DNA from: Advenella sp. FME57
GTDB taxonomy: Bacteria > Pseudomonadota > Gammaproteobacteria > Burkholderiales > Burkholderiaceae_B
Assembly (NCBI RefSeq): GCF_014897675.1
Contig: NZ_JABUXU010000003.1
Location: 62,001-126,000 of the forward strand
Length of the DNA: 64,000 nucleotides
Direction: 5' to 3'
Part shown: one piece after another, positions 17,426 to 25,526 of the stretch
Layout of the letters: each line of letters opens with the position of its first letter
How positions within the stretch are numbered: the stretch's first letter is position 1
The notes under the pieces: model-generated
Seen by the model: only the letters and a program-made list of their open reading frames with translations
Database searches by the model: none
Told to the model about the DNA's origin: nothing
Position numbers and translations under genes: made by a program

Positions 17426-18208
17426 ATGGGCTTTCTTGCAAATAAACGAATACTGGTCACGGGCGTCATTTCGAACCGTTCAATCGCCTACGGCATTGCC
17501 AAGGCATGCAAAGCGCAGGGAGCTGAACTGGCTTTCACCTACGTCGGAGATCGTTTCAAGGATCGGGTGACCGAATTTGCCGCTGATTTTGGCAGCGCCA
17601 TCGTAATCCCCTGTGATGTGGCTGAAGATGCGCAGATTGACGCTGCTTTTGAGCAACTGGCGCAGCACTGGGACGGGCTCGATGGGCTGGTACACTCGAT
17701 CGGTTTTGCACCTCGCGAAGCGATCGCGGGCAACTTTCTGGACGGGCTTTCCCGCGAAGGCTTTCGTATTGCTCATGATATTTCGGCGTACAGCTTTCCT
17801 GCCATGACCAAGGCCGCTTTGCCATTGCTCAAGGCGCGCCAGGGATCCGTGCTGACACTGACCTATCTGGGAGCGGAGAAGGTTGTTCCCAATTACAACA
17901 CCATGGGTCTGGCAAAGGCCTCGCTTGAAGCCAGTGTCCGCTATCTGGCCACCGCCCTGGGCAGCGAAGGCCTGCGCGCCAACGGGATCTCGGCCGGTCC
18001 GATCAAAACGCTGGCTGCCAGTGGCATTAAGGATTTTTCTTCCATCCTTAATTTCGTATCGGCTCATGCGCCGCTCAAACGTAATGTCACCATCGAAGAT
18101 GTGGGCAATACTGCTGCGTTCCTGCTGTCGGACCTGGCTGCAGGTATCACGGGTGAAATTGTGCATGTGGACGCCGGATTCTCTACCGTCGTACCAGGCA
18201 TGTCTTAA
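17426..18208 (+). CDS. fabI: Enoyl-[acyl-carrier-protein] reductase (NADH) FabI
   Basis: 260 residues. The N-terminus [27 protein letters not shown] is the FabI variant of the SDR nucleotide motif, and the catalytic Tyr-x6-Lys is in [20 protein letters not shown] near the end also fits FabI. It catalyses the last reduction of each fatty-acid elongation cycle and is the usual triclosan target. The gene begins 37 bp after the mltD terminator and is followed 12 bp later by dnaQ. Confidence 0.96.
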   Translation: MGFLANKRILVTGVISNRSIAYGIAKACKAQGAELAFTYVGDRFKDRVTEFAADFGSAIVIPCDVAEDAQIDAAFEQLAQHWDGLDGLVHSIGFAPREAIAGNFLDGLSREGFRIAHDISAYSFPAMTKAALPLLKARQGSVLTLTYLGAEKVVPNYNTMGLAKASLEASVRYLATALGSEGLRANGISAGPIKTLAASGIKDFSSILNFVSAHAPLKRNVTIEDVGNTAAFLLSDLAAGITGEIVHVDAGFSTVVPGMS

Positions 18209-18220
18209 GGGTAGCAGGCG

Positions 18221-18943
18221 ATGCGACAAATTATTCTCGATACAGAGACAACCGGCTTTGACCCGGCCGAAGGCGATCGGATCGTCGAGCTCGGGTGCGT
18301 GGAACTGATTGATCGTCAGTTCACCGGGAATAATCTGCATATTTATTTCAATCCCGACAGGGACAGTTCGCCCGGCGCACTCGAGGTGCACGGGTTGACC
18401 ACCGAATTTCTATCGCAGTTCAATCGGTTTGAAGACGAAGCGGCACGGATTTTAGAGTACCTGCAAGGGACCGAAATTTATATCCATAATGCCTCATTTG
18501 ACGTTAAGTTCCTGAATGCGGAATTTGCACGGGTGGGCATGCCGTCTATCGACAAGACTGCCGCCGCGATTCACGATACGCTGGCCATGGCGCGTGAGCA
18601 GTACCCAGGCAAGCGCAACAGTCTGGATATGCTGTGCGAGCGGCTGGGAATTTCCAACGCGCATCGTACTTTACACGGCGCGTTACTGGATGCCGAGCTG
18701 CTGGCCGAGGTATGGCTGGCCATGACCCGAGGCCAGTTTGGCCTGGTCATGGAGCACAGCGATCAGCCGCGCCAGCAGGAAGGTCAGCCGGTGGTGGCGC
18801 AATTTGATGCGACCATCTTGCGGGTGGAAGTGGCCACGGAAGCTGAGCTGGCCGAGCATACTGCCTATCTGGATGGGCTGGACCAGGCTGCAGGCGGTCT
18901 TAGTTTGTGGCGCAAGCTGACTGAGCCTGCCCCGGCTGCCTGA
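18221..18943 (+). CDS. dnaQ: DNA polymerase III epsilon subunit (proofreading 3'-5' exonuclease)
   Basis: 240 residues, the normal DnaQ length. Exonuclease motifs are clear: ExoI ILDTETTGFD (D7, E9), ExoII NASFDVKFLN, and ExoIII-epsilon HGALLDAELLA with the catalytic His and Asp. The C-terminal part after about residue 180 should contact the alpha subunit. It lies 12 bp downstream of fabI with GGTAGCAGGCG before the start, so the two may be co-transcribed. Confidence 0.95.
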   Translation: MRQIILDTETTGFDPAEGDRIVELGCVELIDRQFTGNNLHIYFNPDRDSSPGALEVHGLTTEFLSQFNRFEDEAARILEYLQGTEIYIHNASFDVKFLNAEFARVGMPSIDKTAAAIHDTLAMAREQYPGKRNSLDMLCERLGISNAHRTLHGALLDAELLAEVWLAMTRGQFGLVMEHSDQPRQQEGQPVVAQFDATILRVEVATEAELAEHTAYLDGLDQAAGGLSLWRKLTEPAPAA

Positions 18944-19191
18944 TTGCCGGTCCTCGTCGCGTCCTTGCTGTGCATGGATACGGCGGCGCCACGCTCGGCG
19001 CTGGCCAGGGTCATGGTTGCGCACTGCCGGTTGCGGCTCGTTTGCTGTCACTCGTCTCTTCTTCCTCTGGGTGCTTGCTTTTTGCGCCTTGCCTGTGTCC
19101 ATAGCAGGCAGCGATAGCAACTGTCGCCAATTTCACGGAAATTTAACGTCCACGGTCATATAGTCTGGTTTTCTGTGCTTTTACCATCGGG

Positions 19192-20334
19192 ATGACCGTG
19201 TACACCAGATACCAAGATATGCGGCGTTGTCCGCAAGAGCGCCATGGCGATAAGCGGGCGAAGGCCGGCGGCATGCCTGCTGCGCAGCCTGCTATAGCAA
19301 AAATACGCAGGGCGACAGACGCATCGGTCAGTTGCGTGATTCCTGCATTGAACGAGGCGCGCAGTCTGCGCATCCTGTTGCCCATGCTTATCGTGTTGCT
19401 GCGCGATGCCTTTGCCTGCTGGGAAATGATCGTTGTTGACGATGGCAGCACCGACGATACGCCGGATTTTATGAGCGATGTCTGCCAGCGTGACAGCCGG
19501 GTGCGTTATCTGCAGTTGTCACGCAACTTTGGCAAGGAGGCGGCGTTGAGCGCCGGGCTGGAGCGGGCTACCGGCCAGGTTGTTGTCACGCTGGACGCAG
19601 ACCTGCAGCATCCGCCCGCGCTGATTGCCCGTATGGTTGCGCACTGGGAGCAGGGGGCCGATATGGTCTATGCGGTACGCGAGGCGCGCGCCGATGAGCG
19701 GCTGCTCAAGCGCATTGGCACTCGGTTATTCTATTTTCTGATGAAAGGCACCGGCAAGGTTCGGATCGAGCCCGATGCCAGTGATTTTCGCCTGATGGAT
19801 CGCAAGGTGGTGCAGGCGTTGTGCCAGTTGCCCGAGCGCACGCGCTTTATGAAGGGCCTGTATGCGTGGGTTGGCTTTCGCACACAAGCGGTGTATTACC
19901 AGCCGGATGAGCGGCGCTTTGGTGCATCCCGGTTCAGTCTGTTTCGTCTTGTCGGTCATGGCTTGCAGGGTTTGACGGCGTTTACGACATGGCCGTTGCG
20001 GATGGCCATGTTCGGCGGCATGTTGCTGGCTGGCCTGGCCCTCTTGTATGGTCTGTATGTCATATTTGAATATGTGATGGTCGGCAATCCGGTGCGCGGC
20101 TATTCCACGCTGATCGTGGCCGAGAGTTTTTTTGCGGGCATCATCCTGATCTCGGTAGGCATGGTGGGCGAATATGTGGCGCATATCTACGAAGAAGTAA
20201 AACGCCGCCCGCTTTATCTTGTGAGCCGGCAAATGGGGCAGGGGCTGGCCCAGGGCTCCCCGCGCGTGTCTGACCCCCGTCTTATGGCCGAAGAGGCAAC
20301 TGTCAGGGCAGGGGAGCTGTCTGGCGGTTTATGA
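19192..20334 (+). CDS. Family 2 glycosyltransferase, LgmA/FlmF2-like polyprenyl-phosphate sugar synthase
   Basis: About 380 residues. A GT2 catalytic domain (residues about 43-270) shows VIPALNEARSL, VVDDGSTDDTPDF, the DADLQHPP metal/nucleotide motif and ERTRFMKGLYAWVGF. Two C-terminal transmembrane segments (about 268-292 and 304-330) match the dolichol-phosphate-mannose synthase/ArnC/GtrB subclass that puts a sugar on undecaprenyl phosphate. The start is uncertain: 19192 has a weak site, and ATGs at 19219 and 19273 are alternatives. It overlaps or abuts the next gene, a YdjC-type deacetylase; in Francisella (FlmF2/NaxD) and Bordetella (LgmA/LgmC) such a pair makes undecaprenyl-phosphate hexosamine for lipid A. 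Same role here is an inference. Confidence 0.8.
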   Translation: MTVYTRYQDMRRCPQERHGDKRAKAGGMPAAQPAIAKIRRATDASVSCVIPALNEARSLRILLPMLIVLLRDAFACWEMIVVDDGSTDDTPDFMSDVCQRDSRVRYLQLSRNFGKEAALSAGLERATGQVVVTLDADLQHPPALIARMVAHWEQGADMVYAVREARADERLLKRIGTRLFYFLMKGTGKVRIEPDASDFRLMDRKVVQALCQLPERTRFMKGLYAWVGFRTQAVYYQPDERRFGASRFSLFRLVGHGLQGLTAFTTWPLRMAMFGGMLLAGLALLYGLYVIFEYVMVGNPVRGYSTLIVAESFFAGIILISVGMVGEYVAHIYEEVKRRPLYLVSRQMGQGLAQGSPRVSDPRLMAEEATVRAGELSGGL

Positions 20335-20420
20335 CATTCGTATTGTCTGATAGGATGGGATATCGGCAATCGCTCCTGCGACACAACAAGCCGACACAAC
20401 AAGCCGGGACAGGGAGCCAT

Positions 20421-21233
20421 ATGGCACGCAAGAAAAAACAGGTCATACTCTGCGCTGATGATTTCGGTTTGAACGAGCATATCAATCGTGCAGTATTGCA
20501 GTTGGCTGCAGAACACCGGATCAGCGCCACCAGTTGCCTGACCCAGGCAGGTGCGTGGGCTGCCGGCGCACAACGGTTGCGTACCCTGGACATCGACATC
20601 GGGTTGCATATTAATTTTACCGAGAAGCTGGGGCCGGATAATGATTTTCATCGGCCCCTGTCACGGCTTATTGTGAACGCATGGCTGCGCCAGCTGGATC
20701 CAGTTGTGCTGGTGCGCTCAATTGAGCGCCAATGCGATCTTTTTGAGCAGCATATGAAACGCACGCCGGATTTTTTCGACGGTCATCAGCATGTGCACCA
20801 GTTTCCGCAGATTCGTGACGCTCTGATGGATGTGCTGATTCGGCGCTACGATTGTGATGATTTCTGGGTGCGCTCGACGGCGATGCGCAATGCATCACTG
20901 GCCCGGGGGCTGCAATGGAAGGCGCGGCTGATCGCGCTGCTGGGAAGCAGTGCGCTGCGCCGACGCCTGCAACGGATCGATTTTCCCTATAACGATGATT
21001 TTGCCGGCGTATACGCGCTGACCGGTGGCAGCGCCCGTTTCGAGCAGCATATGCAGGCGTGGCTGGCCGGGGCGGGAGAGCGAATTGTCATCATGTGTCA
21101 TCCGGCCGATGGCGTTGACCCGGCCGATGCCATTGGCGCCCAACGGACAGCTGAATATGCATTTCTCAAAAGCGATGCCTTTATTCATTTGCTTGCTACG
21201 CATACCAGCCGCCTGGTGCGTCATCCTACCTGA
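20421..21233 (+). CDS. ChbG/HpnK (YdjC-like) carbohydrate deacetylase, LgmC/NaxD-like
   Basis: 270 residues. The metal-binding motifs of the YdjC/ChbG/HpnK family are present: CADDFGLNEHINRAV (Asp-Asp), FDGHQHVHQFPQIR (His-x-His) and VIMCHPADG near the end. ATG 20421 follows AGGGAG, a strong ribosome site; the frame also opens at 20331 with an ATGA overlap to the glycosyltransferase. These enzymes remove N-acetyl groups from hexosamines. Next to a GT2 of this type, the likely substrate is undecaprenyl-phosphate N-acetylhexosamine, as for NaxD/LgmC; hopanoid HpnK is a less likely alternative because no hpn genes are near. Confidence 0.85.
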   Translation: MARKKKQVILCADDFGLNEHINRAVLQLAAEHRISATSCLTQAGAWAAGAQRLRTLDIDIGLHINFTEKLGPDNDFHRPLSRLIVNAWLRQLDPVVLVRSIERQCDLFEQHMKRTPDFFDGHQHVHQFPQIRDALMDVLIRRYDCDDFWVRSTAMRNASLARGLQWKARLIALLGSSALRRRLQRIDFPYNDDFAGVYALTGGSARFEQHMQAWLAGAGERIVIMCHPADGVDPADAIGAQRTAEYAFLKSDAFIHLLATHTSRLVRHPT

Positions 21234-21415
21234 GCACAGCGGGGGTGATGTATATAGGCCGCGGCCTGAGCCGGGATCCTGCCCGCGGGCAACCGCCATG
21301 GCAAGGTGTTGCTGCAAGGGGTGATCATGGTCCCGACATGCCAGCCATATGTCAAAGACTTAGCTTGATTGCATCAGACGCGGGTAACCGCGGTGCAGCA
21401 GCCAGCCGGGTGCTA

Positions 21416-21976
21416 TTAAGTGGTTGGGGATGCAGCCGTGTTTGCGGTATCGGGCAGGGTCTGAGCGCCGCCAGACAGGGCACGCTGCATCAGTACGGTA
21501 TCGACCCATTGGCCGTGCTTGAAGCCGGTAGCGCCAAGGGTGCCGACCATTTCAAAGCCGGCCTTGCGATGCACGCCGATGGAGGCGGCATTGGCGCTGT
21601 CACCGATCACGGCGATCATCTGCCGCCAGGGGCCTGCCTCGCACAACCGGATCAATTCGGCCAGCAATTGGGATCCCGCACCCATGCGCCCCAGATCATG
21701 GCGCAGGTAGATGGCGTTTTCCACGGTGTAGCGATAGGCCACGCGTGGACGAAAAGACGAGACATAGGCATAACCGATAATTTCGCCATCCTTTTCCGCC
21801 ACAATATAGGGATAACCCTGTGTGGTGATATGGACAAATCGCTCAAGCATCTGCTCACGATCGGGTACAGTTTCCTCGAAGGTGGCGATGCCATGCAGCA
21901 CATGCCAGGCATAAATTTGCGCAATAGCTGACATGTCCTGAGCGGTTGCAGGACGAACGCGGCAGAAATCAGTCAT
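21416..21976 (-). CDS. GNAT family N-acetyltransferase (phosphinothricin acetyltransferase-like)
   Basis: 186 residues. CRVRPATAQDMSAIAQIYAWHV at the start, EIIGYAYVSSFRPRVAYRYTVENAIYL and GRMGAGSQLLAEL (acetyl-CoA loop), then GVHRKAGFEMVGTLGATGFKHGQWVDTVLMQ match the PAT/Bar/YncA group of GNAT enzymes, which acetylate small amines such as phosphinothricin or methionine sulfoximine analogues. About 20 C-terminal residues are extra and of low complexity. The exact substrate is not determined. It stands alone and converges on the deacetylase gene. Confidence 0.88.
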   Translation of the reverse strand: MTDFCRVRPATAQDMSAIAQIYAWHVLHGIATFEETVPDREQMLERFVHITTQGYPYIVAEKDGEIIGYAYVSSFRPRVAYRYTVENAIYLRHDLGRMGAGSQLLAELIRLCEAGPWRQMIAVIGDSANAASIGVHRKAGFEMVGTLGATGFKHGQWVDTVLMQRALSGGAQTLPDTANTAASPTT

Positions 21977-22251
21977 TTACTGTTTTAAATCAGATCGTGG
22001 TGAAATTACTGATGCTATTTTATAGAGATTAGGGTAAATTTGTATCGGATGCTGCGTTAAACTGGCATAAAATTATTTCGGGCCGCTGTCCGATCTGCCC
22101 CGCCGCGCCATGGTATTGCAACTGTGATAAGGCGACAGATGACAGTTCAGGCAATCTTCAATCACGGTGCCCCAGGCATCAAAACTGTCGGAGCGGGTTC
22201 CTGTTCGCTGTCTATTTGGCTGCGTTGCTGCCCGACACTCTGTGAGGACAT

Positions 22252-22605
22252 ATGTCAACACCCATTACCCCGTTAAGTGACTCGCTGGCGGTGGCGCCCC
22301 AGCTGGGCGCCGAAGACATGCCCGCTGTCAAGGCGGCGGGTTACCACAGCGTCATTATCAATCGCCCCGATTATGAAGGCGGCGAATTGCAGCCCGCCTC
22401 GGCCGATGTCATCAAGGCTGGCGAGCAGGCCGGTCTGACGGTGGTTTATCAACCCGTCGTCAGTGGCGCCATTACCCCCGAGGACGTCAAGGCTTTCCGT
22501 CAATACCTCGATACTTTACCCGCGCCGGTTCTGGCATACTGCCGCTCGGGTACGCGCTGCACGCATCTTTACAATGCGGCCAAACAGGAAACATCGCAGT
22601 CTTAA
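22252..22605 (+). CDS. DUF442/TIGR01244 family phosphatase-like sulfur transferase
   Basis: 117 residues. The sequence ITPLSDSLAVAPQLGAEDMP, AGYHSVIINRPDYEGG and the phosphate-binding-loop signature AYCRSGTRCTHLY identify the TIGR01244 (Blh/DUF442) family, which has a tyrosine-phosphatase-like fold with catalytic Cys in CRSGTR. Related domains are fused to persulfide dioxygenases or sit near sulfide:quinone reductases. A universal stress protein gene follows after 11 bp with AAGGAG, so both are probably one unit. Confidence 0.88.
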   Translation: MSTPITPLSDSLAVAPQLGAEDMPAVKAAGYHSVIINRPDYEGGELQPASADVIKAGEQAGLTVVYQPVVSGAITPEDVKAFRQYLDTLPAPVLAYCRSGTRCTHLYNAAKQETSQS

Positions 22606-22616
22606 GGAGTCCCACC

Positions 22617-23084
22617 ATGTTCAATAAAATTCTTCTTCCTATCGACGGTTCGGACATTTCTGCACGGGCGGCCAATTCAGGCATTTGCTTTGCACGGCAG
22701 AACAGTGCCGAAGTCATCGCCATCAACGTGACGCAGCCGTTTTCAACATTGATCGGCTTTGACGGCATGGCTGCATCCTACGCCATTTCTGACGGCGACT
22801 ATGAAGAGGCTGCGCGCAAGGAAGCCGAGTCCTATCTGAAACCGGTGCTCGATCGCGCTCAGACTGCAAATGTGAAAGCAACGTCACTTATTATTTCCAA
22901 CTACAGTGTTGCTGACGGTATTGTCGAAGCAGCCAAGGAAAATGCCTGCGATCTTATTTACATCGCCAGTCACGGTCGCAGCGGGCTGTCCCGGCTGCTG
23001 CTGGGCAGCGTCACAACCAAAGTGCTGTCACTGGCCCACACATCGGTGCTGGTGTATCGTTTGAAAGACCAAAGCAATAGCTAG
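22617..23084 (+). CDS. Universal stress protein (UspA family)
   Basis: 155 residues. It starts MFNKILLPIDGSDISARAA and ends with the ATP-binding motif ASHGRSGLSRLLLGSVTTKVL (G-x2-G-x9-G-S/T), followed by TSVLVYRLK, a standard single Usp domain that probably binds ATP. It is preceded by AAGGAG and is coupled to the DUF442 gene. Role: stress tolerance, not further defined by sequence. Confidence 0.93.
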   Translation: MFNKILLPIDGSDISARAANSGICFARQNSAEVIAINVTQPFSTLIGFDGMAASYAISDGDYEEAARKEAESYLKPVLDRAQTANVKATSLIISNYSVADGIVEAAKENACDLIYIASHGRSGLSRLLLGSVTTKVLSLAHTSVLVYRLKDQSNS

Positions 23085-23158
23085 TTCCTGTTTTTTGTAT
23101 TGCGATTCGCCGGCAGGTATGCCTGCGGCGGATCCGCAACACGCCCCAGCACAGGCAT

Positions 23159-23183
23159 GGTCGATCAGCAAATATGATCGACC
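23159..23183. repeat. Perfect hairpin between convergent genes
   Basis: A 9-bp perfect inverted repeat (GGTCGATCA at 23159-23167, TGATCGACC at 23175-23183) with loop GCAAATA. The loop sequence with its flank (CAGCAAATA) is then repeated directly at 23183-23191. It lies between the stop of the universal stress gene and the stop of the convergent sensor kinase gene. No T-run follows, so it may act as a weak bidirectional terminator, an mRNA end structure or a protein site. Confidence 0.5.
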
Positions 23184-23202
23184 AGCAAATACGGCCGATA
23201 GA

Positions 23203-24525
23203 CTATGCCACCTGCAATATAAACCGCGTCATGGATGTGCCTGGCTGGGTCGAGGACTCGACTCGAATGGTCCAGTGTTCAAGTTCACAAATGTGTTGCA
23301 CAATGGCAAGACCCAGTCCGCGCCGCTTGGGCGGGCCGGCCATGGCGCTGCTGTCCCCGACAGTCTGTGTGTCGCGCGCGTGCCCACTGTAATAACGTTC
23401 AAAAATCCTGGGCAGATCGGTCTGGGCAATGCCCTTGCCATTGTCTTCGAAGTATAGATGCGTACCCGATAAATAGACTGTCAGCGTTGTCGCCGCAGCA
23501 TGCTCCAGGGTATTGCGAATCAGGTTGCGCATGATCATCTGCATCGCGTAGCGATTGACGGTCAGCACATCGCCCGGCAGTAATTGGTTGATCAACTGCA
23601 ATTTTATATTTTCATCATCACCGGTGCTGGTGCTCCAGGCATTTTCAAGGCAATCGCGCAGGTTGACGGGTTCGGCATTTTGCCGTGCCTGTGTTTTCAG
23701 ATGGACCGTGCTCTCCAGCGTATCGGTGATCAGGTCGACATTGCTGAGCGTGCGCTTGAGTCTCATGCGGGTTTCATCAAGCAGCAGGGTATCTTCCAGC
23801 GCAAGTTCGGCATCGGTGCGGATCGTGGTCAGCGGGGTGCGGATTTCATGATTCAGGTTCGCAGAAAATTCCTTTTCCTGCGCAATGGATTTCTCAACCT
23901 GGCTTTGCATTCGGTTGAAGGCTTCGATCAGCCGTCCCACCTCGTCATTTCGACTGGGCGACAGGTTCGATGCGCCGGGCGCCCAGGTTGAAAGGGTCTG
24001 GGTCAGGCTTTGCACCGGGTCGGTAATACGCCTGGACACGCCGCGCGCCAGAAAATACGAGAAACCGATGCACAATATGCCGGCCATGATCACAATGAGA
24101 GCAAAGTCATGTACGCGTTGCTCATTGAGCGTAGCGTCGTAAAGCAGGACGGTTTTGCCCTGGTCACGGGCAAATACCAGTATATGCCAGGTATCGTCGC
24201 CCGGCTGCATGAAGTATGCACCTTCGTTCAGGTTGCGCAACAGGGGCGGCAGCAGACTTTCGTCAGTTGCACTGGCAATATCCCAGCGCCTGATGGGCTG
24301 GTTTTGACTTTCCTGCGCGCCATTGCCGGGCCGGTTGGCCAGACGGGCGTCCAGAGCAACAATCCGGTCCTTTTCAGCCAGCAGGGTCGAATCGACCAGA
24401 TTGTCTTCCATGCTGTCAAATGCCCAGAGCGAGAGGACGCAAAGCACCACGACAAAAAGCGTGACGGCGCCGGTCAGCGCCAGCGACATCCGTTGCGCCA
24501 GCGACAGTGAACCCCGGTTTCTCAT
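23203..24525 (-). CDS. Sensor histidine kinase of an OmpR-type two-component system
   Basis: 440 residues. Two transmembrane segments (about 14-35 and 140-162) bracket a periplasmic domain of about 100 residues. A HAMP-like linker follows, then the H-box FSANLNHEIRTPLTTIRT with phospho-acceptor H226, the N-box MIMRNLIRNTLEH, and the ATP motifs YFEDNGKGI and GLGLAIVQHICE. The start at 24525 overlaps the stop of the response regulator gene (ATGA), showing translational coupling. The signal is unknown. The neighbouring fds operon ends just upstream of this pair, but nothing in the sequence links them functionally. Confidence 0.93.
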   Translation of the reverse strand: MRNRGSLSLAQRMSLALTGAVTLFVVVLCVLSLWAFDSMEDNLVDSTLLAEKDRIVALDARLANRPGNGAQESQNQPIRRWDIASATDESLLPPLLRNLNEGAYFMQPGDDTWHILVFARDQGKTVLLYDATLNEQRVHDFALIVIMAGILCIGFSYFLARGVSRRITDPVQSLTQTLSTWAPGASNLSPSRNDEVGRLIEAFNRMQSQVEKSIAQEKEFSANLNHEIRTPLTTIRTDAELALEDTLLLDETRMRLKRTLSNVDLITDTLESTVHLKTQARQNAEPVNLRDCLENAWSTSTGDDENIKLQLINQLLPGDVLTVNRYAMQMIMRNLIRNTLEHAAATTLTVYLSGTHLYFEDNGKGIAQTDLPRIFERYYSGHARDTQTVGDSSAMAGPPKRRGLGLAIVQHICELEHWTIRVESSTQPGTSMTRFILQVA

Positions 24526-25217
24526 GATTGTCCAGCCGGTTTGCCAAGGCGCCACCCGGTGCCATGCACGGTTTCAATGACGTCGCAATCGTGTTCGGCC
24601 AGCGCCTTGCGCAGCAAATGAATCTGGCTGCGCAGGGCATCCGATGATTTCGGATCGTCGGCCCACAACAGGCTCTCGAAGCGTTCTTTGGTAATGACTT
24701 CTCCGGGATGTTGCAGGAAGGTGCTCAGAATATCGTAGGACTTGCGGGTCAGATGCACCGGTACGCCCTTGATGGCGACAATATGTGAGCGCGTGTTGAT
24801 CTCGATCTGGCCCCAGCGTCGTACCGGGTTGGCCACATTGCCGGTGGCGCGCTTGATGAGCGCGCTGATCCGCGCTTCAAGTTCACTCAGAGAGAACGGT
24901 TTGGTCAGGTAGTCATCGGTGCCCAGGGAAAAACCGGTGAGCTTGTCCTGTAAGGCATCGCGCGCGGTGAGAATCACGACCGGGGTGCTGAGCATGGCCA
25001 GATCGCGGATGTATTGCAATACGTCAAATCCGCTTTTGCCGGGCAGTCCGAGGTCCAGAACAACCGTGTCAAAGGCATACTGATCAAGCAGGGAAATGGC
25101 CGCATGGCCTTCATAGGCAACATCCACCATATAGCCTTTTTTTTCCAGATAGCTGCAGACATTGGCCGCGATACTGATTTCGTCTTCGACCAGAAGGATG
25201 CGCTTGTGCGTGCTCAT
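24522..25217 (-). CDS. OmpR/PhoB-family response regulator
   Basis: 231 residues. The receiver domain starts RILLVEDEISIAANV, the phospho-acceptor is D55 in VVLDLGLPGKSGF, and TKPFSLSELEARI carries the conserved Lys. The C-terminal winged helix contains HLTRKSYDILSTFLQHPGEVIT, LRSQIHLLRKAL and VHGTGWRL, as in QseB/PmrA-type regulators. The ATG at 25217 follows AAGGAACC. A consensus -10 hexamer on the minus strand (TATAAT, complement of 25269-25274) lies upstream and sits inside the end of the preceding operon terminator. Confidence 0.94.
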   Translation of the reverse strand: MSTHKRILLVEDEISIAANVCSYLEKKGYMVDVAYEGHAAISLLDQYAFDTVVLDLGLPGKSGFDVLQYIRDLAMLSTPVVILTARDALQDKLTGFSLGTDDYLTKPFSLSELEARISALIKRATGNVANPVRRWGQIEINTRSHIVAIKGVPVHLTRKSYDILSTFLQHPGEVITKERFESLLWADDPKSSDALRSQIHLLRKALAEHDCDVIETVHGTGWRLGKPAGQS

Positions 25218-25273
25218 GATGGTTCCTTGAACAGGTGCTGGGCGTAGTGCGTTCCCAGATGTGCTCACATTAT

Positions 25274-25311
25274 AGAAAAACGCCGCATCAAGCAGTGCTT
25301 TTTGCGGCGTT
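25274..25311 (-). terminator. Intrinsic terminator of the formate dehydrogenase/transporter operon
   Basis: Read on the minus strand, a 9-bp stem (AACGCCGCA / TGCGGCGTT; plus-strand arms at 303-311 and 279-287 of the 25 kb block) with a 15-base loop is followed by TTTTTC. It lies about 75 bp after the small membrane peptide gene. The TATAAT hexamer of the response-regulator promoter begins right after the T-run. Confidence 0.88.
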
Positions 25312-25386
25312 ATCAACCAATTGGCAGGAGGTGCCTGGGGCGGTCCGATTGGAGCGCCGCCAGGGTCCTGCTATGGCCAAAGCAGG

Positions 25387-25512
25387 TTACTTGAACAGGG
25401 CTGCGGCGGTGATGATGGTATTGGCCACGCCCCAGATCAGCGGGATGCCCACCAGAAGCCAGAAGGCCACGATCAGTCCCACCGGGGTTTTTCTTTGAGC
25501 AGTATCTTGCAT
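25387..25512 (-). CDS. 41-residue membrane peptide, small subunit of the MFS transporter
   Basis: 41 residues: MQDTAQRKTPVGLIVAFWLL followed by VGIPLIWGVANTIITAAALF and K. One hydrophobic segment spans nearly the whole peptide (about residues 11-38). A strong ribosome site (GGGAGAGAG) precedes the ATG at 25512, and the gene lies 14 bp downstream of the MFS transporter stop on the same strand. Such short proteins recur beside oxalate/formate-type MFS carriers and are named MFS transporter small subunits; how they act is not known. It is the last gene of the fds operon before the terminator. Confidence 0.82.
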   Translation of the reverse strand: MQDTAQRKTPVGLIVAFWLLVGIPLIWGVANTIITAAALFK

Positions 25513-25526
25513 TTTCTCTCTCCCTG

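Noticed and set aside
17480-18391. 303-codon open frame antisense to fabI and dnaQ
   Set aside because: Shadow of two certain genes; no family-like motifs.
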